Shown in pieces: positions 16,409 through 24,289 of a stretch of DNA of 64,000 bases; positions within the stretch are counted from its first letter, which is position 1; every line of letters starts with the position of its first letter. This DNA comes from Candidatus Thiodictyon syntrophicum (GTDB lineage: Bacteria; Pseudomonadota; Gammaproteobacteria; Chromatiales; Chromatiaceae): the NCBI RefSeq assembly GCF_002813775.1, contig NZ_CP020370.1, forward strand, positions 6,473,501 to 6,537,500, written 5' to 3'. The position numbers and the translations under genes were made by a program. The notes below the pieces were generated by a model. That model was not told where the DNA came from. It saw nothing but the letters and a program-made list of their open reading frames with translations, and made no database searches.

Positions 16409-19400
16409 GTGGATAGAGCACTTTCGAGATCACCGAGGGCGCCTGCCGTGTTGGCGCTTGTTGCACTGCTGTTGACGAGCCAGGCACCGGCTCAGGACCA
16501 GAACGACTGGGCGCAACAGGGTCGCGGGGCGTCGGCTGCCGCTACACCTTTCAGCACGCGAACCTCTCCCTTCGACCCACCCACCGACAATACCTTCGTC
16601 ACCGACGACAGCCCTGGACTCGACACCGGCTGCACCTTCGAGAGGGACCCCGAACACCCGCTGACGATCGACGTCTTGATCGATCACCCCGTCGGCGCGG
16701 TCGACGCCAATGGTTATCTCCAGGACGCCAACGCCTTGATCGCCGCGGGCCTGATCCCGTCAACGGTTGAGGTCATACTCCCCGCCTACGACATCGACGC
16801 CCCGGACGAGCAGGACGAGTTCTACCTCAACGGGAACTTTCTCGGGTATTTCACTGGCAGCGACGATATCTGGAAGCTCAACACCTTCGCCATCGATGTC
16901 CGCAAACTGAAGTTTCCGGCGCCGGTGGCCGCGGGTAGCGCCGTCACGCCCGCCGCCAACCGCGTGCAAATCCGCATCGACACCGCGGCTGGAAGCACCA
17001 ACCGATGGTGCATGTCCGCTGACTGGGTCGCTTTGGTCCTGCCCATCGATGTGAAGTACGGACTCAAACTCGAACCGGTCGCGGGTGCCACCAATAGGAT
17101 TACGGTCAACGCCCCCGCGTCTACCGCCACCATCGACGTGATCTACGATGAGGTCGCCGACGCTGACTGCAATATGACTCAAACGATCGGCCCGCAGGAT
17201 CAGTACCCGTTCGCGGGCTCATCCGAGTCGGGATTCGGGAATGTCGCGGGGGAGGCGAAGCTGCGTGTCACACTGAAACCCTGCCCGAGCGGTGGCAGCA
17301 GCGTCGGTCCGGAGGTCGAGGTCAACTGGTCGATTACCGGCACCAGCTTGCAGGGCACCGAGACCTGGACCGGCCTGACCGGCGACGTCACGCTCGAAAT
17401 GCCGGGTCAGGTTGGTGCCTACGACGTCAATCTCGAAGTGTTGCTCGATGGCACGGCATACCGGACGGTGACGCGCAAGTTATTCGTGACCAAGCGCAGC
17501 CCCTTGTTCAAGGTCGGCAACCCACGCCTGTCCTGGTATGCGTTGGCTACCGCCTGGGCGGCCGGCAAGAGCGCAGAAAGCGAGATTCTGACAGCGCTGC
17601 TCGCCGGCACCTACAACTACGGCCAGACGCACTGGCGTTATGGCTATGACTTTGGCCCCGCGCAACTATGCCATTGGACCGAACTCTCGGCCGACCCGAT
17701 CTCATGCGATTACTCCGACTGCTATGTCTTCAGCGACGTGTTCGATAATATGGCCGCGACCTTGGGTGTCGGTGGCCTTGGCGACTACCCGAAAAAGGGG
17801 ATAAACGACGGCAATTTCGTGACTCGTGCCAGTGCTTCTCTCGACCCCGCCTTCACGGGTACGGTGGAGCCGTTCCCGAAGAATACACAGGATTATGATC
17901 GCTATCTGTTTGCCAGCCATAGCTTGCGCACGCGTGGTCCTGTCTACTATGACGCGACCTTCAACCGCACCTATGCAACCGATGACGCCTTCATCGAATG
18001 GAATCTCACCGGTACGATGGGCGCTGATGCGGACGGCACCTTCGAGAGGACCCACGAGGGTAAGAATATCTATTCCCAAACCTCGCCGGCCTACGATCAC
18101 TGGCGTGTGACCAAGGCGTACAAGGTCGCGGCCGGTGGTTCGCCACTGGCAACCGGGGAAACCATGGCAGTCGCACCGACCAGCACCGAATTGACAATCA
18201 CCGGGAATGCCTCCTACGACACCGTTGATGACAATAACGACGGTATCGCCGAGGCAGTGATTGCAAACGTCGAGATCCAGGTACTCACCGCGGGGACCTA
18301 CCTGATCTCCGGGACCCTGGAGAAGAACGGCCAGGTGGTATCGACCCAACCCAGACTTTCCACCCCTCAGCCAACGAGCGACACCATCACCGGTGCTCCC
18401 GGACTTTACACCGCCGTGCTCAGATTCTCCGGCGAGGAGATCTTTCAATCCGGACAGGACGGTCCTTATGACCTCAAGGTCACGGCCTTGGGCAACAGCG
18501 TCGATGAGCGAACCTTCGCGACCCCGGCCTACGCCCATACCCGGTTTGGTGAGCGGTCCGCGCGCGTCCGCCAGCTGACTGACCGTACCACCGATACGGA
18601 CAGCGACAGCCGATTCGATATCCTGCAAGTCGAGGTCGAGGTGGAGGTCGCTGCAGCCGGCGAATACATCCTGCAAGGCACCTTGATGAAGGATGGTGAG
18701 ACCGTGGTGAACGGCTCCACCACCGTGACCCTGACCCCCGGTCAGCATACGGTCGGAGTGCCGTTCTCCGGCGTCGCGATCTTCCGCTCGAATCAGGATG
18801 GACCCTATGACGCCCTGGTGTCCCTGCTCGACCCGGACACCGGGTCCCGGGATGACCTGGCGGGTGTGACCCAGGCTTATCGCCACGGCGACTTCGAGGG
18901 GCGCATCGATCCGAACGGGACACTGACCGATCAGGGGGTGGATTCCAACGCAAACGGGTTGTTCGATCTGCTGCGGGTGACCTTCGGGGCCGATGTCCGG
19001 GCACCCGGGACCTACCTTGTATCAGGAACCTTGCACGACGTCGCCAGGGCCTCGGCAGTGGTCACCGAACGGCTCATGACGTTGTCGGCGGGCGTCCAGA
19101 ACCTACAACTGGATTTCCTCGGCCCCGAGATCTACGCGCAACAACTCGATGGGCCCTACCTGATCGCTATCACGTTGAGAGACCCGGGGACCCAGGAGAC
19201 CCTGGACGGCGTGCGGCTTGGTCAACAGACCACCGCGCACCGCTACACGGATTTCGACCGCAGCGGCGGCACGAGCGCGCTCCGCCTGACCGGAGTGAGC
19301 ACGGACCAGGGAATCGACTCTAATGGAAATACACGGTATGACATCTTGAGCGTGGCCGTCCAAGTTGATATCGCGGTCGCCGATACCTACCAGTGGAGTG

Positions 19401-19831
19401 CCCGCCTGCTCGACGTCAACGGTAAGGAAATCGGCTTCTATTCAGGTAAAGGCAGCCTCGGCGCCGGACTGAAGACTATCAACCTGCGCTTCTCCGGTAC
19501 GACCATCGGCGCCAACGGCATTGCCGGACCCTATTATGTCCGGGGACTTTTGATGTACGGCCAGAAGGGCGCCAATCTGGTCAGCACCAATGTTGCTGAT
19601 ACCCAAGCCTATGCGGCCGGGTTATTCGAGGGTTTCGTCGCGCCTCTAGTCGGCGATCTCGATGGCGACGGCGATGTCGATCGCGACGACATCGATCGCC
19701 TGATGGCCCGCCGCAACATGCCCGCGACCGGGGCCGGCGACCCGATGGACTTGAATGGTGACGGTACCATCAACGCGGTGGACCTGCGTCTGCTGCGACT
19801 GCTCTGCACGCGGCCGAACTGCGTGCCATAG
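16409..19831 (+). CDS. Large secreted dockerin protein with transglutaminase-like triad and four repeat domains
   Basis: The GTG at 16409 has GAGGG seven bases upstream and gives 1140 residues; a TTG at 16382 would add nine. A signal peptide (VLALVALLLTSQAPAQ) is followed by an unassigned N-terminal domain. A region around residues 400-520 contains Cys438 in CDYSDCYVFSDVF, His504 in FASHSLR and Asp515 in YYDATF. That spacing and context resemble a transglutaminase/papain-like fold. Four related domains of about 120 residues follow, each with a DSNxNGxxD-like opening and an FSG...DGPY block. The C-terminus is a canonical type I dockerin with two calcium loops, DLDGDGDVDRDDI and DLNGDGTINAVDL. 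The next gene encodes a cohesin-like protein. The gene is visibly less GC-rich than its neighbours. No exact homologue is recognised. Confidence 0.8.
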   Translation: MDRALSRSPRAPAVLALVALLLTSQAPAQDQNDWAQQGRGASAAATPFSTRTSPFDPPTDNTFVTDDSPGLDTGCTFERDPEHPLTIDVLIDHPVGAVDANGYLQDANALIAAGLIPSTVEVILPAYDIDAPDEQDEFYLNGNFLGYFTGSDDIWKLNTFAIDVRKLKFPAPVAAGSAVTPAANRVQIRIDTAAGSTNRWCMSADWVALVLPIDVKYGLKLEPVAGATNRITVNAPASTATIDVIYDEVADADCNMTQTIGPQDQYPFAGSSESGFGNVAGEAKLRVTLKPCPSGGSSVGPEVEVNWSITGTSLQGTETWTGLTGDVTLEMPGQVGAYDVNLEVLLDGTAYRTVTRKLFVTKRSPLFKVGNPRLSWYALATAWAAGKSAESEILTALLAGTYNYGQTHWRYGYDFGPAQLCHWTELSADPISCDYSDCYVFSDVFDNMAATLGVGGLGDYPKKGINDGNFVTRASASLDPAFTGTVEPFPKNTQDYDRYLFASHSLRTRGPVYYDATFNRTYATDDAFIEWNLTGTMGADADGTFERTHEGKNIYSQTSPAYDHWRVTKAYKVAAGGSPLATGETMAVAPTSTELTITGNASYDTVDDNNDGIAEAVIANVEIQVLTAGTYLISGTLEKNGQVVSTQPRLSTPQPTSDTITGAPGLYTAVLRFSGEEIFQSGQDGPYDLKVTALGNSVDERTFATPAYAHTRFGERSARVRQLTDRTTDTDSDSRFDILQVEVEVEVAAAGEYILQGTLMKDGETVVNGSTTVTLTPGQHTVGVPFSGVAIFRSNQDGPYDALVSLLDPDTGSRDDLAGVTQAYRHGDFEGRIDPNGTLTDQGVDSNANGLFDLLRVTFGADVRAPGTYLVSGTLHDVARASAVVTERLMTLSAGVQNLQLDFLGPEIYAQQLDGPYLIAITLRDPGTQETLDGVRLGQQTTAHRYTDFDRSGGTSALRLTGVSTDQGIDSNGNTRYDILSVAVQVDIAVADTYQWSARLLDVNGKEIGFYSGKGSLGAGLKTINLRFSGTTIGANGIAGPYYVRGLLMYGQKGANLVSTNVADTQAYAAGLFEGFVAPLVGDLDGDGDVDRDDIDRLMARRNMPATGAGDPMDLNGDGTINAVDLRLLRLLCTRPNCVP

Positions 19832-19850
19832 CCTGGACAGACAGGGTAGT

Positions 19851-19889
19851 CACGGACAGCCTTGTCCCGAGCGGGACGGGGCTGCCGTG
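19851..19889 (+). terminator. Intercistronic hairpin between dockerin and cohesin genes
   Basis: CACGGACAGCCTTGTCCCG and CGGGACGGGGCTGCCGTG pair almost completely (one bulged A, two G-U pairs, two-base loop). There is no T run after it, so an attenuator or mRNA-stabilising stem is as likely as a terminator. Confidence 0.5.
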
Positions 19890-19930
19890 GCCGAGTCGAT
19901 CGATCTTCTTACCTCTCATGGAGAGCACAT

Positions 19931-20596
19931 ATGAAAATCCGCCACTACCCCCTCCTTCTGGGAGCCGTCCTGCTCGCGTTCGGTTCCGGCGCACAGGCAC
20001 TCCAGATCTCGATATCACCATCAAGTCCATTAGTTAATCAGGGGGGCAATCTATCAGTAGCGATCGTCATCGCAGGTCTTGCCCCCGGCGGAGCGCCGTC
20101 GCTCGGGAGCTTCGACCTCAATCTCTCTTTCGACCCGGCCATCCTGGGCCTTGACCCCGCGGACGGCAATGGCGACGGGGTGATCGACAGCGTGCTACTC
20201 GACCCCGACGGTCAGCTTGATACCTTCGCAGCCGGGCTGAACCTCGTCGCCGCAGGCATCACGGCCATCGGCACGGTCAACTTGTTTGAACTGTCATTTG
20301 ATCTTCCGATGGTCCTCAATGCCAATCAAGCCTCGTCGTTTACCTTGGCAACCATCAGCTTCCTCGCCGTGGCGCCGGGTACCTCGGCCCTCGGACTCGG
20401 CGTGCTGGCGTTATCCGATGAGCTGGGCAGAACCCTGACGGCAACCCTGAGCAACGCAAGCGTGAGCGTTTCTGACACCCAGGTACCGATCCCATCGCCG
20501 CTCCTGCTGCTATTGGCTGGAGTTGGGTGGCCGGTGGCCCGTGCATTCAGGGAGTGCCGCGCGAGGCGGTGGTCAAACAGTCGGCCCGACGTCTGA
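19931..20596 (+). CDS. Cohesin-like domain protein with PEP-CTERM-like C-terminal signal
   Basis: The ATG at 19931 follows GGAGAG with good spacing; 221 residues. A signal peptide (residues 1-23, ending GAQA) leads into a beta-rich cohesin-like domain with the family blocks LQISISPSS, LGSFDLNLSFDPAILGLD and ALSDELGRTLTATLSNASVSV. Inside it, DPADGNGDGVID looks like a calcium loop. The C-terminus has VPIPSP, then a hydrophobic stretch and an arginine cluster (RECRARRW), a variant of the tripartite PEP-CTERM sorting signal, with 8 extra residues beyond. Together with the upstream dockerin gene this suggests a surface receptor for dockerin-bearing protein. No exosortase gene is in this window. 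Confidence 0.75.
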   Translation: MKIRHYPLLLGAVLLAFGSGAQALQISISPSSPLVNQGGNLSVAIVIAGLAPGGAPSLGSFDLNLSFDPAILGLDPADGNGDGVIDSVLLDPDGQLDTFAAGLNLVAAGITAIGTVNLFELSFDLPMVLNANQASSFTLATISFLAVAPGTSALGLGVLALSDELGRTLTATLSNASVSVSDTQVPIPSPLLLLLAGVGWPVARAFRECRARRWSNSRPDV

Positions 20597-20729
20597 TCGG
20601 TAGACCAGCCTCACGTCACCCTGCCTGAACCTATCGCCGAGGTCGGCCGCGGCCTGTCAGGTGCCAGTCCTCAGCCCATGCGGCTGGATAGCACGGGAAG
20701 CGGGCCATCGCCGCGCACGCCGTGCGGCG

Positions 20730-21551
20730 CTACTCGTCGCGCCCGGCCAGTTGCGCCTGAAGCCGGGCCAGGGCCTGCTCCGCCTGCTGTGCCCGCCGCT
20801 CGGCCTCGTCGCGGGCCTGCTCGGCCTCCCGCGCCCGCTCCTCGGCCGCGCGCCAGCCGGGCAGGACGAAGGCGGCATAGACCGGATCATCGCGCAGGGT
20901 CGCGTGCTCGGGTCGACGGCAAAGATCGGCCAGCCGGAACTGAAAGCCCGGCAACACCCGCGAGCGGATCACACCATCGACGGGCGCGATCGGGGCATAG
21001 AGCCCGTCAGCGGCGCGGGCGAAGAAGGCCTGCTGCTCGGGCGTGCGGTGCAGGATGTAATATTCGGGCACGCCGCCGGCGGCGTACTCGGCCTTCTTGA
21101 CCAGGGTATCGCGCAGGATGCCGCGGCGCTCCAGGTCCGACAGTGCCTCCACGCAGAGGTCGAAGACGCCATCGTAGGAGGCATCGAGCGGCAGGAGCGG
21201 CTGGGGGTTGTCATTGCACACCACGCCGAAATCGGGCTTGCGGATGACGGTACCGGTCGGCAGCGGCAGGCGGAAGCCCATCTCCAAGGCCACCATCTTC
21301 GCGATCGGTCGCGCGGTCAGAAAGTGCTCCAGCAGCAGCATGAACCACTTGTAGACAAGGAAGGTCTCATAGTCGGACACCGGTTTCTCCTCCAGGCGAC
21401 CATTGTTCCATTCGTAGTGGCAGTCGGAGTCGAGGTAGTAGGTGCGCCAATACTCGGCCTCCGAGACGCGGCGGCCGGCCTGGGAGGGGGGCGCCAGGCA
21501 CTCCGGTTCAGGTCGCGTGCGGCGCGGCTCGGCCAGGGCGGTTTCAGGCAT
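20730..21551 (-). CDS. Uma2 family (DUF820) endonuclease-like protein with coiled-coil tail
   Basis: From ATG (complement 21549-21551) the frame gives 273 residues. It follows the Uma2/DUF820 PD-(D/E)XK pattern: YEWNNGRLEEKPVSDYE, RKPDFGVV, a VEALSD block where most Uma2 proteins have xEVLSP, then KKAEYAAGGVPEYYIL. The last 50 residues form an Ala/Glu/Arg heptad-like coiled coil (AAEERAREAEQARDEAERRA). Family members are common orphan genes of unknown biological role. A GTG at 21596 would add 15 residues. Confidence 0.78.
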   Translation of the reverse strand: MPETALAEPRRTRPEPECLAPPSQAGRRVSEAEYWRTYYLDSDCHYEWNNGRLEEKPVSDYETFLVYKWFMLLLEHFLTARPIAKMVALEMGFRLPLPTGTVIRKPDFGVVCNDNPQPLLPLDASYDGVFDLCVEALSDLERRGILRDTLVKKAEYAAGGVPEYYILHRTPEQQAFFARAADGLYAPIAPVDGVIRSRVLPGFQFRLADLCRRPEHATLRDDPVYAAFVLPGWRAAEERAREAEQARDEAERRAQQAEQALARLQAQLAGRDE

Positions 21552-21673
21552 GGGGGTCACCAAGGGCAGTTGGGGTCCTGGGGCAAATCCTAGCACGGGC
21601 GCGGCAGGGCTGCTGACTGTGGGCCTGAAGCTGACCGTGGTGCGCGGGGGCCTCGACCGCCCGCTGGTTTTCT

Positions 21674-23983
21674 TTAGTCGACTGGAATCGCGGTCAGGAC
21701 CGTGGCGGCGGATTGCCCCTGTTCATCGACGACGCGCACCACAAACCGGCCCGGCCGCCCCGGCCAGAACACCGTATTGCCCTCGCCTACGAAGCTGTCA
21801 CCGACAAACCAGAACAGGCGATGGCGGCCGCCGTCGCTGACGCCGGAGAATTCAATGCGGCTGTTACCATCGGCGCGGAGCGGATAACTCATGCCAACCA
21901 GCGGCGAGACGATGGTGGGCGGATGCGCCCCCGCGTCGGCGCCGGCCAAGTCCCCGCACGGCCGTTCAAAGGGCGGCGGCGATGCGCGGCGCACACCGGC
22001 CAGCCGGAACAGCTCCAGCACGTCGCTATCCCAGAACTCCGCGACCTGCGCCTCGCTGCCCCCTTCCTCGCCCCGGCACCGCCGCAGCCCGTTGCCTGGG
22101 TTGATGAAGACCTGCCGATGGACGGTGCAGGTCGCAATCGGCGAGACGCCGGGGATGATCCAGCCGGTCTTGCCATGCGGACACCAGGGCGAGCGCAAGG
22201 CGCCGGACACCGGGCAGATCTCCACCGCCTTCAAACCTGGCGGCGGCGCGGGTTGCGACCCGTCCCCGGGCACTTCCTGGCCAACGGCCTCAAGGATGCT
22301 GAACAGCAAGGGGCCGGCCAGGTCGCGCCCGACCAAGTGTCGGTTCGGCGCTCCATCGAAATTGCCCACCCAGACCCCGGCCAGCCAATCCCCCATCAAC
22401 CCCAGGGCCCAGGCATCCTTCAAGCCCGACGAGGTCCCGGTCTTCCAGGCCACGGGCAGGTTCCGGCTGAACGAGCGCAGCCCGAAACTTCGCTCCGGCG
22501 GCGGATTGGCCTCCAGCATCCGGCGGACCAGGTAGGCGGCCGGAGGCAACAGCAGTTGGGGGGCGCTCCGCGGCCCGGCCCCGTCGTCCGTGCGCAACCA
22601 ACGCAAGGCCCGGTATTCCCCGCCATTCGCCAGCAACCCATACAGTCCAATCAACTCCTCCATGGACGCCTCCGCCCCACCCAGCGCCAAGGTCAGACCA
22701 TAGAACGCCTCCTCCCTCGCTGGCTTGAGCCCGGCCAGGCGCAAGAACTGATACAGCGTCGGCCGGCGCAATTGCGCCGCCAGGGCGACGGCCGGAATAT
22801 TACGGCTGCGCACCAGGGCCGCGGTGGCGGACAGGGGGCCGAGATAATTGCCCTCAAAATTCTCCGGCTGGTAGCCGCCCGTCCGCAACGCGGTATCCTT
22901 CAGCAAGGTATCCGGTGTGATCAGACCCTGACCGATCGCCAGCGCATAAACAAAGGGCTTCAGGGTGGAACCGGGCGAACGCCGGGCCTTCAGACCATTG
23001 ACAAAACCCTGGATGCGACGATCAAAATAGCCGGCCGAACCCACATAGGCCAAGACCTCCATGCGCGGGGCCTGGACCACCATCGCCGCCGCATTCCTGA
23101 TGCCCTGCGCCTGGTGTTGGCGGACAAAACTGTTCAGCAATTCCACGGCGAGTGCCTGCACCGTCGGGTCTAAGGTCGAGGCCAGGCCCTCCCCACCGCG
23201 CCCGCAGACCCGCTCGGCAAAATGCGGCGCACGCAACGGCAAATCCTCCCGGCGTCGAAACCCCAGGCGCTCAAAACCCGGGTCTTCGCCATAGGCGACC
23301 CGCCAAGCCGCTTGCAGGGCCCCTTTACCTGCCGGACTGAGGGGGGCCCGCGAGCGGGGATTTTGCGGAATCAACACCAAGGCCCGGGCCTCGTCGGGGG
23401 ACAGCTCGGCCGCGGGTTTATGGAAATAGACCCAGGCCGCCGCCCCGACCCCCTCGATATTCGCGCCATAGGGCGCGAGATTGAGATAGGCCTCCAGCAA
23501 TTCATCCTTGGAAAAATGCCGCTCCAACCACAGGGCATAGCCGATCTGGCGGAGTTTTCCGGGCAGCGTATGGGTGATGAGCCGAAAGCGCTGGCGCGCC
23601 AATTGCATTGTCAGCGTGGATGCGCCCTGCCGACGGCCAGACGCCGCGACACTGCCCCATGCCGCCCGCACCAAGGCGAATGGATTGACCCCCGGGTGGC
23701 GGTAAAACCAACGATCCTCGTACCGGAGCGTCGCTTGCTGCAACTCAAGCGGCAGCGCTTCCAGCGGCACCCACAGGCGGAATTTCTCATCTCCGGTCAA
23801 GCTCAGACGCAACAACTTGCCGGCACGGTCGGTGACGGCGCAGGAGGCATTCGATCGGTTGACCAGCAGGGGTGCTGCGATCAGACCCAAGCCGGCCCAG
23901 CCGAGCGCAAGGACCACCACCAGGGCGACGGCATAGCGGGCGCTGCGGGGCGCCCGGCAATCCCAGAAAGAGCGGCTAGCCAC
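21674..23983 (-). CDS. pbpC: Penicillin-binding protein 1C
   Basis: This 769-residue bifunctional peptidoglycan synthase is anchored by one N-terminal membrane segment (about 17-40). The glycosyltransferase domain (GT51) has EDRWFYRHPGVNP and GASTLTMQLARQ. The transpeptidase domain has SPGSTLKPF (SxxK), SRN and KTGTSSG. The C-terminal biPBP_C domain is typical of PBP1C. It starts at GTG (complement 23981-23983), without a clear ribosome site, inside a CACAGATGAA-type repeat remnant. Upstream lies the alpha-2-macroglobulin gene, its usual operon partner, 306 bp away across a hexamer repeat element. Confidence 0.9.
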   Translation of the reverse strand: MASRSFWDCRAPRSARYAVALVVVLALGWAGLGLIAAPLLVNRSNASCAVTDRAGKLLRLSLTGDEKFRLWVPLEALPLELQQATLRYEDRWFYRHPGVNPFALVRAAWGSVAASGRRQGASTLTMQLARQRFRLITHTLPGKLRQIGYALWLERHFSKDELLEAYLNLAPYGANIEGVGAAAWVYFHKPAAELSPDEARALVLIPQNPRSRAPLSPAGKGALQAAWRVAYGEDPGFERLGFRRREDLPLRAPHFAERVCGRGGEGLASTLDPTVQALAVELLNSFVRQHQAQGIRNAAAMVVQAPRMEVLAYVGSAGYFDRRIQGFVNGLKARRSPGSTLKPFVYALAIGQGLITPDTLLKDTALRTGGYQPENFEGNYLGPLSATAALVRSRNIPAVALAAQLRRPTLYQFLRLAGLKPAREEAFYGLTLALGGAEASMEELIGLYGLLANGGEYRALRWLRTDDGAGPRSAPQLLLPPAAYLVRRMLEANPPPERSFGLRSFSRNLPVAWKTGTSSGLKDAWALGLMGDWLAGVWVGNFDGAPNRHLVGRDLAGPLLFSILEAVGQEVPGDGSQPAPPPGLKAVEICPVSGALRSPWCPHGKTGWIIPGVSPIATCTVHRQVFINPGNGLRRCRGEEGGSEAQVAEFWDSDVLELFRLAGVRRASPPPFERPCGDLAGADAGAHPPTIVSPLVGMSYPLRADGNSRIEFSGVSDGGRHRLFWFVGDSFVGEGNTVFWPGRPGRFVVRVVDEQGQSAATVLTAIPVD

Positions 23984-24056
23984 GGATGAACACAGATTAT
24001 CAAGGATGATTCATTGGCTTAGCAACGAATCAAGAACAACTTAAACACAAACCCAA

Positions 24057-24198
<142 letters not shown>

Positions 24199-24289
24199 GC
24201 GCTAAGAGCAGGCTCTAATGGGCTTGTTTGACTTATTAGTGAACCGTTCCCCACGGGCCTCATGCCGGCACGGAAAAAACGCAAGTGCC

